This document shows, piece after piece, positions 16,052 to 22,438 of a DNA stretch of 64,000 nt. The DNA is taken from contig CP013614.1 of assembly GCA_001465115.1 (NCBI GenBank), forward strand, positions 2,666,001 to 2,730,000, read 5' to 3'. A program made the position numbers and the translations under genes. Source of the stretch: Enterococcus silesiacus (GTDB taxonomy: Bacteria; Bacillota; Bacilli; Lactobacillales; Enterococcaceae). The notes below the pieces were generated by a model that was given only the letters and a program-made list of their open reading frames with translations, had not been told where the DNA came from and did no database searches. Each line of letters starts with the position of its first letter. The stretch's first letter is position 1.

Positions 16052-17413
16052 TTATTTAAAATCTTTTGCTCTATTTTTCCAATACTCAGAACGCCATTTA
16101 TTGAAAGATTTTCTATCTATTCCAGACGGAACTGAATTAGGATTGATATGAATCGTTTTAGAATTACTTTGATGGAAAGACTGCTCTACCTCAGCAATAG
16201 AACTTATATCTCGTTGAGTCATATGATGCAAGTTCACTGGATTTGCATCTGGTCCTAAAGGAGCCAATCCTTGTTCCATTCTTTGAAGGTTAGAGCGTCC
16301 CTTAACATCTACTTTATTAATATCAATTATACCATCTCTTTGATAAACTCTGGTCCCTTTAAAATCGATATCTTTTTTCCAGTATTCCCTAATTTGTGAA
16401 TAGTCTTTAGGTACAGTAGCCCCACCAGCTTTCTTATTCTCAACCGTCTTCGTACCTTTATTCGTCGCTAACCGATAAGAAGCAAAGTTAAATCCTAACA
16501 TCTGCAACGCCTGTCCCAGCTCGTCTTCTGTCATAAACTTATAAGCATCCTCAAGATACTGTCCCGATGCCACTAACGCGCCTAAAACTGGATTATACTT
16601 GTCCCCGATTTGTAAGTCTTTCCCATTTCGAAAGGCCACTTTTACCTTATCATCCCAATCGTGCTGAGACATAAATTCAAACAAGTCCGCTGGTAAGTCT
16701 TTGCCATTCGCATTCAAATATTGATAGATTTTTGGGTTTTTAACGCCTGCTCCATCTTTCGTTACTTTCCAAATGATCTTAGGTTTGCCGTCTTTATCAT
16801 TATAAATCACCGCGTAGATTTGGTACTCTTTTAATTGTTTCTCCATCAATCGTTTGTCTCGTGTGGCCCAGCTGTTCTTGATAGTATTCGCCCAATCCAT
16901 CTTTTTTCCACTTGGAATCGTAAATTGTCCTGTACTCGCATTCCACGATTGATTGGCTTGGGCTACGCCTTGGTCGATTGTGGCTTTTAAAGCGCTGATC
17001 TCAGAAAAAATTGTTGGCGAACTGGTATGGAAATCTTGTAGTTTTTGGAGCTTCTGCTCTAGTTCTCGTTTGGCTTCTAGGTCTCGAGTCAAGGATTTCT
17101 GATTTTGATGCATCAGTATTTGTTTGACTAGCTTAGGGACTGGAAAATGGTGTAATTCCCGCTGTAAGCTTTGAACATGAGTAATATTATTTTCCAGTTC
17201 TTCGATTTCCTTTTCTAATTCCTCTGATTTTAGGTCACTGCTGTCAACGTCCGCTGTATATTGTTCTGGAAATTTTTTACACGCCTCTTCCACTGCATCT
17301 GTTAATAGTATCCCACCTTGTGCTAAGGGAATCAAGACGGCTGAATAAAAAGCTTTCGCCGAATTGTAGGAATCACCTGAGCATAGATTTGTCAAGAAAT
17401 GCAGGCAGGGCAT
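16052..17413 (-). CDS. Orphan LXG toxin cassette 2 with LHH-type nuclease tip
   Basis: From SYNSAKAFYSAVLIPLAQG onward it is nearly identical to the intact LXG gene up to VENKKAGG. The preceding residues (MPCLHFLTNLCSGD) come from the junction sequence, not from LXG, and the ATG at 17413 lacks a clear ribosome site. The tip (about 335-453) holds GPDANPVNLHHMTQRDIS and FNKWRSEYWKNRAKDF, the LHH subclass of HNH/Endo VII-fold nucleases, so DNA is the probable target. Without the LXG N-terminus it should not be exported. Its SUKH immunity gene follows. Confidence 0.78.
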   Translation of the reverse strand: MPCLHFLTNLCSGDSYNSAKAFYSAVLIPLAQGGILLTDAVEEACKKFPEQYTADVDSSDLKSEELEKEIEELENNITHVQSLQRELHHFPVPKLVKQILMHQNQKSLTRDLEAKRELEQKLQKLQDFHTSSPTIFSEISALKATIDQGVAQANQSWNASTGQFTIPSGKKMDWANTIKNSWATRDKRLMEKQLKEYQIYAVIYNDKDGKPKIIWKVTKDGAGVKNPKIYQYLNANGKDLPADLFEFMSQHDWDDKVKVAFRNGKDLQIGDKYNPVLGALVASGQYLEDAYKFMTEDELGQALQMLGFNFASYRLATNKGTKTVENKKAGGATVPKDYSQIREYWKKDIDFKGTRVYQRDGIIDINKVDVKGRSNLQRMEQGLAPLGPDANPVNLHHMTQRDISSIAEVEQSFHQSNSKTIHINPNSVPSGIDRKSFNKWRSEYWKNRAKDFK

Positions 17414-17425
17414 TGTAGTAAAATA

Positions 17426-17562
17426 AAATTAAAAACAGTATTAATGAGCAATTCTCACTAATACTGTTTCAACTATTGGCAACTTGATTAGTGAGTTTAG
17501 ACCTTACTAGTCAAGGCTCTGCTTCCTCAACGTCAATTGAGAAGTAGAGTGCCTTTTTATTT
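17426..17562 (-). repeat. Inter-cassette structured RNA element, copy D
   Basis: The first stem is CTCTACTTCTC with GAGGAAGCAGAG, different in sequence from copies B and C but still pairing. The second stem keeps loop sequence GGTCTAAACTC. CAAGTTGCC follows, then a 14-bp terminator stem with T-run. It follows the 142-aa immunity gene at 17589. Confidence 0.8.
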
Positions 17563-17588
17563 TGTTGATTATTCAGGGGCTTGTTCTG

Positions 17589-18017
17589 TTATTTTTCCAT
17601 GTAATCATGATAAGGGTCATCTATATTATCCCCTACCTCTTCAATGGTATCTTCTATTTCTTCAAGTATTTCTGAAGATATATTTGTAGTATCTTTAATA
17701 GATTCTTTCATTTTATTATAAGTCTTTTTCAATCCTAAATTTATTAGTAATGATGTAATTATATCTACATCATCATAATTTTCTGTATTCCATAAGCTAC
17801 ATAAAACATTATCTAGTTCACTTCTTAGAGGTTCTTTTAAGTTTTCATAAGTATCCCCTTGTCTCATCATCAATTCGTCTAGAATATCAAAAAATTCTTT
17901 TTTGGTTACTTTTTTATTTTTAAAGTCCATGATAGCTTGTTCAAATAATAAATACAATTTATCTGCAGACATCCATGGCATATCAGAATAATCTTCTTTT
18001 TTCATGACTTTTTCCAT
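17589..18017 (-). CDS. Candidate immunity protein of orphan cassette 1
   Basis: 142 aa from the ATG at 18017, placed 6 nt after GGAGGT; a longer frame upstream overlaps the toxin stop. The protein is acidic and helical (SADKLYLLFEQAIMDFKNKK, EILEEIEDTIEEVGDNI) with no signal or membrane segment. No family recognised. It directly follows the orphan type-30-like toxin tip and precedes a copy of the structured element, the immunity-gene position. Its strong ribosome site suggests it can still be expressed if transcribed. Confidence 0.65.
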   Translation of the reverse strand: MEKVMKKEDYSDMPWMSADKLYLLFEQAIMDFKNKKVTKKEFFDILDELMMRQGDTYENLKEPLRSELDNVLCSLWNTENYDDVDIITSLLINLGLKKTYNKMKESIKDTTNISSEILEEIEDTIEEVGDNIDDPYHDYMEK

Positions 18018-18021
18018 TCTA

Positions 18022-18299
18022 TTACCTCCCTTGAACTGGAACATGAACTCCATTTAAGTTTTGCTTTTTTGTCCATAGTCCATCAACAGTTACTTGTTTA
18101 TTTCCTATCTTAATTTGAGCAGTCAATCTTGAACCTGATGCTGAGTCTGGAAACTTGGCTGCTGCAACAGGATCTGGCTCATGCCATCTAATAATAGCTT
18201 TCTGACCATCAGATAATTGAAATTCATATTTCGCACCATTTTTCATAGTATCTGTAGGTTTAAATATATTTGAAGTTCCTTGAATCGTAAGAATCGCCT
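18022..18299 (-). pseudogene. Orphan toxin tip lacking LXG domain (cassette 1)
   Basis: An open frame ends at 18022 and contains KYEFQLSDGQKAIIRWHEPD, SASGSRLTAQIKIGNKQVTV and a closing NGVHVPVQGR. The layout (W-x-H-x-x-D, G-S-x-x-x-A, H-x-P-x-Q near the end) parallels the tip of the intact toxin, so it may be the same toxin class. Upstream only about 20 bp of LXG remain (a copy of the GATTCNTACGATTC junction), and they are in another frame. It has no start signal of its own; ATG at 18246 gives 74 aa. Confidence 0.65.
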
Positions 18300-18351
18300 C
18301 ATCATAGTTTTATCGAGGGACAAAGACAGAATGACTGTGATAGAATAAATG

Positions 18352-18487
18352 TAAAAACAGCATCAGCAAGTAAATCTCACTAATACTGTTTCATTTATTG
18401 GCAACTTGATTAGCGAGTTATAGCTTACTACCCAAGACTTTATCACTTGATTATCAGTCCTGTGATACGGTGCCTTTTTTATTTTTT
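18352..18487 (-). repeat. Inter-cassette structured RNA element, copy E (after the intact operon)
   Basis: It begins inside the 3' end of the intact immunity gene, whose last codons read through the GGCAC and first-stem arm. First stem CCGTATCAC/GTGATAAAG, second stem TAGTAAG/CTCGCTA with loop CTATAA, then CAAGTTGCC and a terminator stem built partly from G-T pairs. It would end the transcript of the active LXG operon. Confidence 0.78.
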
Positions 18488-18900
18488 ATTCGATAATCCA
18501 GTTCTGATAGTGCTTCTTCAACATCTTCTTCTAACTTAGAGTTATCTTTGTACAATTCAATAATTGGTCTGTATTTTATATTTCCTGAATTTCCAAGCAT
18601 ACTTAGTATATAACTCAAACACTCATCATTAAATCCATTTAAATGGTTAATGATTGGAGTTAAATTAATTGATTTTTCAACAGATGGAGCTTTTGACCCT
18701 TCTAACATTGCATCGAGTATTGATTCTTTAATGTCATCATCATTTTGTAGTGTAGCTTGAACTGATAAATTATCAATTATTTTTATAGTGTTATCATCTG
18801 ATTCGCCACCATAATCTAAAATATCTCTTATATAACCTACCGCTTCTAATTTATCATTCTTACTTTTTTCTGAATCTTTTAAGATACTTAACCAATCCAT
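18454..18900 (-). CDS. Immunity protein of the intact LXG toxin
   Basis: 148 aa, acidic, all-helical by composition (LEAVGYIRDILDYGGESDD, HLNGFNDECLSYILSMLGN, KLEEDVEEALSELDYR), resembling HEAT-repeat-like immunity proteins. It starts 14 nt after the toxin stop. The last residues (NKKGTVSQD) are encoded by the structured element, so the gene's true end was probably altered when the element became adjacent. Presumed to protect the producer from the type-30-like toxin. Confidence 0.75.
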   Translation of the reverse strand: MDWLSILKDSEKSKNDKLEAVGYIRDILDYGGESDDNTIKIIDNLSVQATLQNDDDIKESILDAMLEGSKAPSVEKSINLTPIINHLNGFNDECLSYILSMLGNSGNIKYRPIIELYKDNSKLEEDVEEALSELDYRIKNKKGTVSQD

Positions 18901-18914
18901 TTAGATTCCTCCTT

Positions 18915-20387
18915 CTATTTTTTTGGTGTCTGAATCGGAATATGGGTACTATTTATAAGTTCTTCATTATAAAACTCACTATTAGGTCTTGAAATTCCAG
19001 GTGGTTGAAATTCACCTGATATAGGATCTAAATATTTTTTACCTTGTTGCACTCTCACAATCCAACCATTTGCAGCATTACTTCCTACTGGTGCTGATGC
19101 ATCTTGTCCATGGACTCTAACAGTCATTTTTGTTCCATCAGAAGCTTTCCATGTATATTCAAATCCTTCTGTTACTTTTCCTGGCTGAGGTGTTAATACT
19201 CGTTTATTGGCATCTTTAGGAATTCTAGACAAAATATCGTCTACACTAGTACCTTGTAAATTACTAAAGTCCCCAATATTTCCTGAACCTAAACCACCAG
19301 CTTTCTTATTCTCAACCGTCTTCGTGCCTTTATTCGTCGCCAAACGATAAGAAGCAAAGTTAAATCCTAACATCTGCAGCGCCTGTCCCAGCTCGTCTTC
19401 TGTCATAAACTTATAAGCATCCTCAAGATATTGACCCGATGCCACTAACGCACCTAAAACTGGATTATACTTGTCTCCGATTTGTAAGTCTTTCCCATTT
19501 CGAAAAGCCACTTTTACCTTATCATCCCAATCGTGCTGAGACATAAATTCAAACAAGTCCGCTGGTAAGTCTTTGCCATTCGCATTCAAATATTGATAGA
19601 TTTTTGAATTTTTGACCCCTGCTCCATCTTTCGTCACTTTCCAAATGATCTTAGGTTTGCCGTCTTTATCCTTATAAATCACCGCATAGATTTGGTACTC
19701 TTTTAATTGTTTTTCCATCAAGCGCTTGTCTCGTGTTGCCCAGCTGTTCTTGATCGTATTCGCCCAATCCATATTTTTTCCACTTGGAATCGTAAATTGT
19801 CCTGTACTCGCATTCCACGACTGATTGGCTTGGGCTATTCCTTGATCGATTGTGGCTTTTAAAGCGCTGATCTCAGAAAAAATCGTTGGTGAACTGATAT
19901 GGAAAGTTTGTAGTTTTTGGAGCTTCTTCTCTAGTTCTCGTTTGGCTTCTAGGTCTCGAGTCAAGGATTTCTGATTTTGATGCATCAGTATTTGTTTGAC
20001 TAGCTTAGGGACTGGAAAATGGTGTAATTCCCGCTGTAAGCTTTGAACATGAGTAATATTATTTTCCAGTTCTTCGATTTCCTTTTCTAATTCCTCTGAT
20101 TTTAAGTCACTGCTGTCCACGTCCGCTGTATATTGTTCTGGAAATTTTTTACACGCCTCTTCCACTGCATCTGTTAATAGTATCCCACCTTGTGCTAAGG
20201 GAATCAAGACAGCTGAATAAAAAGCTTTCGCTGAATCGTAGGAATCACTTTTTAAGACCGAATCTCCAGCGAATTGTTGAAGACTTTTTTCTAGCTGATT
20301 ATAGCCATTATGATGCTTGTTGCTTAATGCACTAACACCTGTTGCTTGGGTATTCGCCGACGAGAGGTACATATCAATACTGCTCAT
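18915..20387 (-). CDS. Intact T7SS LXG polymorphic toxin, type-30-like tip
   Basis: 490 aa. Residues 1-200 are the helical LXG export domain (starts MSSIDMYLSSANTQATGVSA; coiled segment ELEKEIEELENNITHVQSLQ). Residues 200-365 form a conserved linker (MDWANTIKNSWATRDKRLME, DELGQALQMLGFNFASYRLA). The last 120 are the toxin tip: RIPKDANKRVLTPQPGKV, RVHGQDASAPVGSNAANGW and NSTHIPIQTP, resembling polymorphic toxin type 30. LXG proteins leave through the EssC-type T7SS and kill related bacteria. Its start overlaps the preceding partner gene by 14 nt. The target of the tip is unknown to me. Confidence 0.88.
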   Translation of the reverse strand: MSSIDMYLSSANTQATGVSALSNKHHNGYNQLEKSLQQFAGDSVLKSDSYDSAKAFYSAVLIPLAQGGILLTDAVEEACKKFPEQYTADVDSSDLKSEELEKEIEELENNITHVQSLQRELHHFPVPKLVKQILMHQNQKSLTRDLEAKRELEKKLQKLQTFHISSPTIFSEISALKATIDQGIAQANQSWNASTGQFTIPSGKNMDWANTIKNSWATRDKRLMEKQLKEYQIYAVIYKDKDGKPKIIWKVTKDGAGVKNSKIYQYLNANGKDLPADLFEFMSQHDWDDKVKVAFRNGKDLQIGDKYNPVLGALVASGQYLEDAYKFMTEDELGQALQMLGFNFASYRLATNKGTKTVENKKAGGLGSGNIGDFSNLQGTSVDDILSRIPKDANKRVLTPQPGKVTEGFEYTWKASDGTKMTVRVHGQDASAPVGSNAANGWIVRVQQGKKYLDPISGEFQPPGISRPNSEFYNEELINSTHIPIQTPKK

Positions 20388-20748
20388 TGTTGGTTTCCTC
20401 CTCGTCCGCTTCGTTTAACAACCGTTGTCGTTTATATTGTTCTTCTGACAACTGATCATCCAACACTCGGTTTTCTCGCTTCAATTCTTCCAACTCTTCT
20501 TCTAACTGATCGAATAATTGGCGCCGTTCATGGTAAATTTCATCCTGCATTTGTTGGAATACCGGAGCGAAATCATTGCGGTGAAAGGTGTCATTCATTT
20601 CACTATAGATCGTATTGGAACGTTGAAAATGCTCATGATATAATTCCATCGCTTGTTCCATACCGCGTTGCTGATTTTCATTTTCTTGTTGGCTTTCTTC
20701 TAATTGACGCACGTTTCTAGTAGTCACTTCTACTTCTATTTCAGTCAT
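20374..20748 (-). CDS. LXG-associated helical partner, DUF3958-like (Lap2)
   Basis: 124 aa, no signal, nearly all charged helix (EESQQENENQQRGMEQAMEL, QLEEELEELKRENRVLDDQ). It fits the DUF3958 class of small coiled-coil proteins that bind LXG domains and promote their export. Its ATG directly follows the stop of the upstream gene, and its end overlaps the LXG start, so the three genes are one tightly coupled operon. Confidence 0.8.
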   Translation of the reverse strand: MTEIEVEVTTRNVRQLEESQQENENQQRGMEQAMELYHEHFQRSNTIYSEMNDTFHRNDFAPVFQQMQDEIYHERRQLFDQLEEELEELKRENRVLDDQLSEEQYKRQRLLNEADEEETNNEQY

Positions 20749-21102
20749 TTACTTCCCTCCGAAAGGGCCATTAGTAAATGGTAAGGTTGGTTTTGAGCCG
20801 CGATTGTTATCGGCACCTGCAATCATTGAAGACTGCATGATTTTCCGAATCGTTGCGTCCGCAGCTTCAAATTCATTCGCTACGCTTTTTAAATTGTTGG
20901 ATGCTCGCCCTACTGCATTGGCGATATCTGTTGCCGCATTTTTTGCCAGCTGAATGGCTTCTTTTGCATTTGTATTACCAGCAACGGTTGTTTGATGATC
21001 TTCTTGAACTGTACTTGCATCTTTCAGTACATCCATCGCTAAAAAAATATCCGTCGCATACTGGTACGCAACCTGTTTATTACTATTGACTTCTTTCCCC
21101 AT
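20749..21102 (-). CDS. LXG-associated helical partner, DUF3130/TIGR04197-like (Lap1)
   Basis: 117 aa from the ATG at 21102, 6 nt after GTGAGG. WXG100-like helical protein: KQVAYQYATDIFLAMDVLKD, then AIQLAKNAATDIANAVGRAS and NEFEAADATIRKIM, ending in a glycine-rich tail. It matches the TIGR04197 T7SS-effector/DUF3130 class that pairs with DUF3958 and an LXG protein. First gene of the toxin operon. The promoter should lie in 21110-21170 (TATGAT near -10), but its -35 is weak. Confidence 0.82.
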   Translation of the reverse strand: MGKEVNSNKQVAYQYATDIFLAMDVLKDASTVQEDHQTTVAGNTNAKEAIQLAKNAATDIANAVGRASNNLKSVANEFEAADATIRKIMQSSMIAGADNNRGSKPTLPFTNGPFGGK

Positions 21103-21313
21103 AAAATACCTCACTAAATTCGTTTAATAATATAATCATAACAAATAGCGTGGTTGTTTTCTATAAAATTTAGAATAAATCGATTTTTTGCATAATATTC
21201 CTCTCTTTAAGAAGATAAAATAAGCGTCATTCAAAATTTTTTTCTGTTATTTTTCCTTATATATAAGAGAGTCGTTTTTGATGTTATTTAATCAGGGAAT
21301 GTAAGAATTGTTA

Positions 21314-21342
21314 TTGCGAACGAACGTTTCTTTGGGTATAAT
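21314..21342 (+). promoter_or_regulatory. Promoter of the first upstream structured RNA
   Basis: TTGCGA (21314-21319) and a perfect TATAAT (21337-21342) are separated by 17 nt. No coding frame follows; instead a stable structured sequence with terminator does. It points away from the LXG operon. Confidence 0.8.
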
Positions 21343-21348
21343 GAATGG

Positions 21349-21624
21349 CATAGGATAGAAATAATTAACATGAAAATAAATAATAAAATTGGCACTTTCT
21401 GGTACGGCTACCAACCGAACTAGCGAAGCCTTGCTTAACAGCCATAACTGCTAAACAATTTGCCAATAGCGGAAGCCATTTTCTTATTTTTACGTTCTTT
21501 TGTGTGCCAGAAGACTACCAACCTTCTCCTTTCAAGAATAAGTAAAAATAGAGTTTCTTTGTCTTGCCTATTGTAGACGATTGCAGTTATAGCTGTAACC
21601 GTCTTTTTTGTTTTCTATCCTATA
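21349..21624 (+). ncRNA. Structured small RNA of the locus (copy F1), about 275 nt
   Basis: Starts just after the promoter with TAGGATAGAAA, which pairs with TTTCTATCCTA just past the terminator (11 bp). Inside: P1 ATTGGCA (near 21388-21394)/TGCCAAT (21461-21467), a P2 arm with loop CTACCAACCGAA, a P3 arm with loop GCCATAACTG, a second domain closed by TATTTTTAC/GTAAAAATA with an inner hairpin AGAAG/CTTCT whose loop holds CTACCAACC, and a terminator GACGATTGCAG/CTGTAACCGTC plus T6 (21576-21607). No ORF with a ribosome site. The P1-P2-P3 core is homologous to the inter-cassette elements. Family not recognised. Confidence 0.72.
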
Positions 21625-21639
21625 AATTTTGAGAAAAAG

Positions 21640-21872
21640 AAAAACAGGCACTTCATCATTGGCACCAACCAAAAGATGAAGCCTTAAATGGAAAGCCATA
21701 ACTCTCCATCCAAGTTGCCTGAGTACTAGCACCGTAGCACTAGCTTCTTTATTGTACCTAATTTTTGTAAGAATTTCTAGACAGTTTTTGAAATTTTTCT
21801 AAATAGGTGAAAGAATCCTGCTACAGACTTGTAATCAGAGCCACGATAGAGACGGCAATCTCTATCGTTTTT
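21640..21872 (+). ncRNA. Structured small RNA or leader (copy F2)
   Basis: Core 21644-21750: P1 CAGGCA/TGCCTG, which differs from F1 in both arms yet pairs; P2 CTTCATC/GATGAAG with loop GGCACCAACCAAAA; P3 ATGGA/TCCAT with loop GCCATAACT; then a CTAG..CTAG hairpin. About 90 nt later a strong terminator, CGATAGAGA/TCTCTATCG plus T6 (21843-21871). I see no good separate promoter, so it may be a second transcript, read-through of F1, or a leader ahead of the gene at 21931. Confidence 0.6.
21843..21871 (+). terminator. Terminator after copy F2
   Basis: A 9-bp GC-containing stem CGATAGAGA with TCTCTATCG around CGGCAA, followed by TTTTTTC. It precedes the gene at 21931 by about 60 nt. Confidence 0.85.
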
Positions 21873-21930
21873 TCTTTTTCTCATTTAAAAATCAACAGGT
21901 AAAATCACTAGAAAAAAGGAGAACTTACTT

Positions 21931-22233
21931 ATGAAAAATTCCGCACATTGTATCAAAGCTGTTCCTTATCAAGAAATTATCGATCTTCGCGACACATTAG
22001 AACGGTTAGCTTCTTGGCAAGAACCGTTAACAACATTGGAAAAATATTTTAACAACCCAAATACACCCATCAATAAAAAACAGGTCGTCAAACAATATTA
22101 TGCTTGTTCAAAGCTCTTTCAGACATTTAACAAAGAGTTCGAGCTTTTACTAACCAGTGCTGAAAAACAACTAAATGAGGTCAGTCGGAATCAAACGACA
22201 GCTATTTCTACAGAAGAAGCTTTGGCTAACTGA
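21931..22233 (+). CDS. Small helical protein of unknown function, 100 aa
   Basis: Begins MKNSAHCIKAVPYQEIIDLR after AAAGGAG. It is soluble and helical (ERLASWQEPLTTLEKYF, YACSKLFQTFNKEFELLL). No family recognised. It lies at the upstream edge of the LXG locus, after the structured RNAs and pointing away. It could be part of the locus or the boundary gene. The size and helical character recall T7SS helper proteins, but that is only a resemblance. Confidence 0.6.
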   Translation: MKNSAHCIKAVPYQEIIDLRDTLERLASWQEPLTTLEKYFNNPNTPINKKQVVKQYYACSKLFQTFNKEFELLLTSAEKQLNEVSRNQTTAISTEEALAN

Positions 22234-22245
22234 CTTTCTACTCAA

Positions 22246-22290
22246 AACAAAAAAGTGAGTGGGACATAACTCTTTGAGTCATATCCCACT
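22246..22290 (-). terminator. Terminator of pnp, also an interspersed hairpin
   Basis: AAGTGAGTGGGACATAACTC and its near-complement form a stem of about 18 bp with a short loop; on the reverse strand a T6 run follows. A related hairpin (GGCTGGGATATAACGC) occurs near 54660, so the sequence is a dispersed element reused as terminator. Confidence 0.75.
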
Positions 22291-22295
22291 CACTT

Positions 22296-22434
22296 GGAAT
22301 ACGTATAAACGGTGGGAGCAGAAGCAATCCCTTCGGAAATAAGCTGAAATTCACAAAAATTTGAAGAGCAATTTTCGTGAATTCCTTCTTATTTCTCGGG
22401 ATTAAACACTCCTGTCCCAACCTACTTATTCAAT
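22296..22434. repeat. Interspersed repeat, full-length form
   Basis: Reverse strand: GTTGGGACAGG, TCCCGAGAAATAAGAAGGAA, a central AATTCACGAAAATT/AATTTTTGTGAATT inverted repeat, CTTATTTCCGAAGGGA and CTCCCACCG. The two ends pair into one long imperfect hairpin. A shorter derivative lacking the middle is found after rpsD at 33765. No coding capacity. Probably a MITE-like or RUP-like element. Confidence 0.6.
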
Positions 22435-22438
22435 CTAT

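Noticed and set aside
12447..18487. Inter-cassette elements read as integron attC-like recombination sites
   Set aside because: The layout is suggestive, but each copy carries a terminator and T-run, two relatives are separate transcripts, and no integrase is in the window. The RNA reading explains more.
20749..21102. Lap1-like gene as a classical ESAT-6/WXG100 (EsxA) protein
   Set aside because: No W-x-G motif at the helix turn and the protein is longer. The DUF3130/TIGR04197 assignment with DUF3958 and LXG partners fits better.
21103..21313. Possible small genes between the LXG operon and the RNA promoter
   Set aside because: No frame with a ribosome site; AT-rich promoter-type sequence only.
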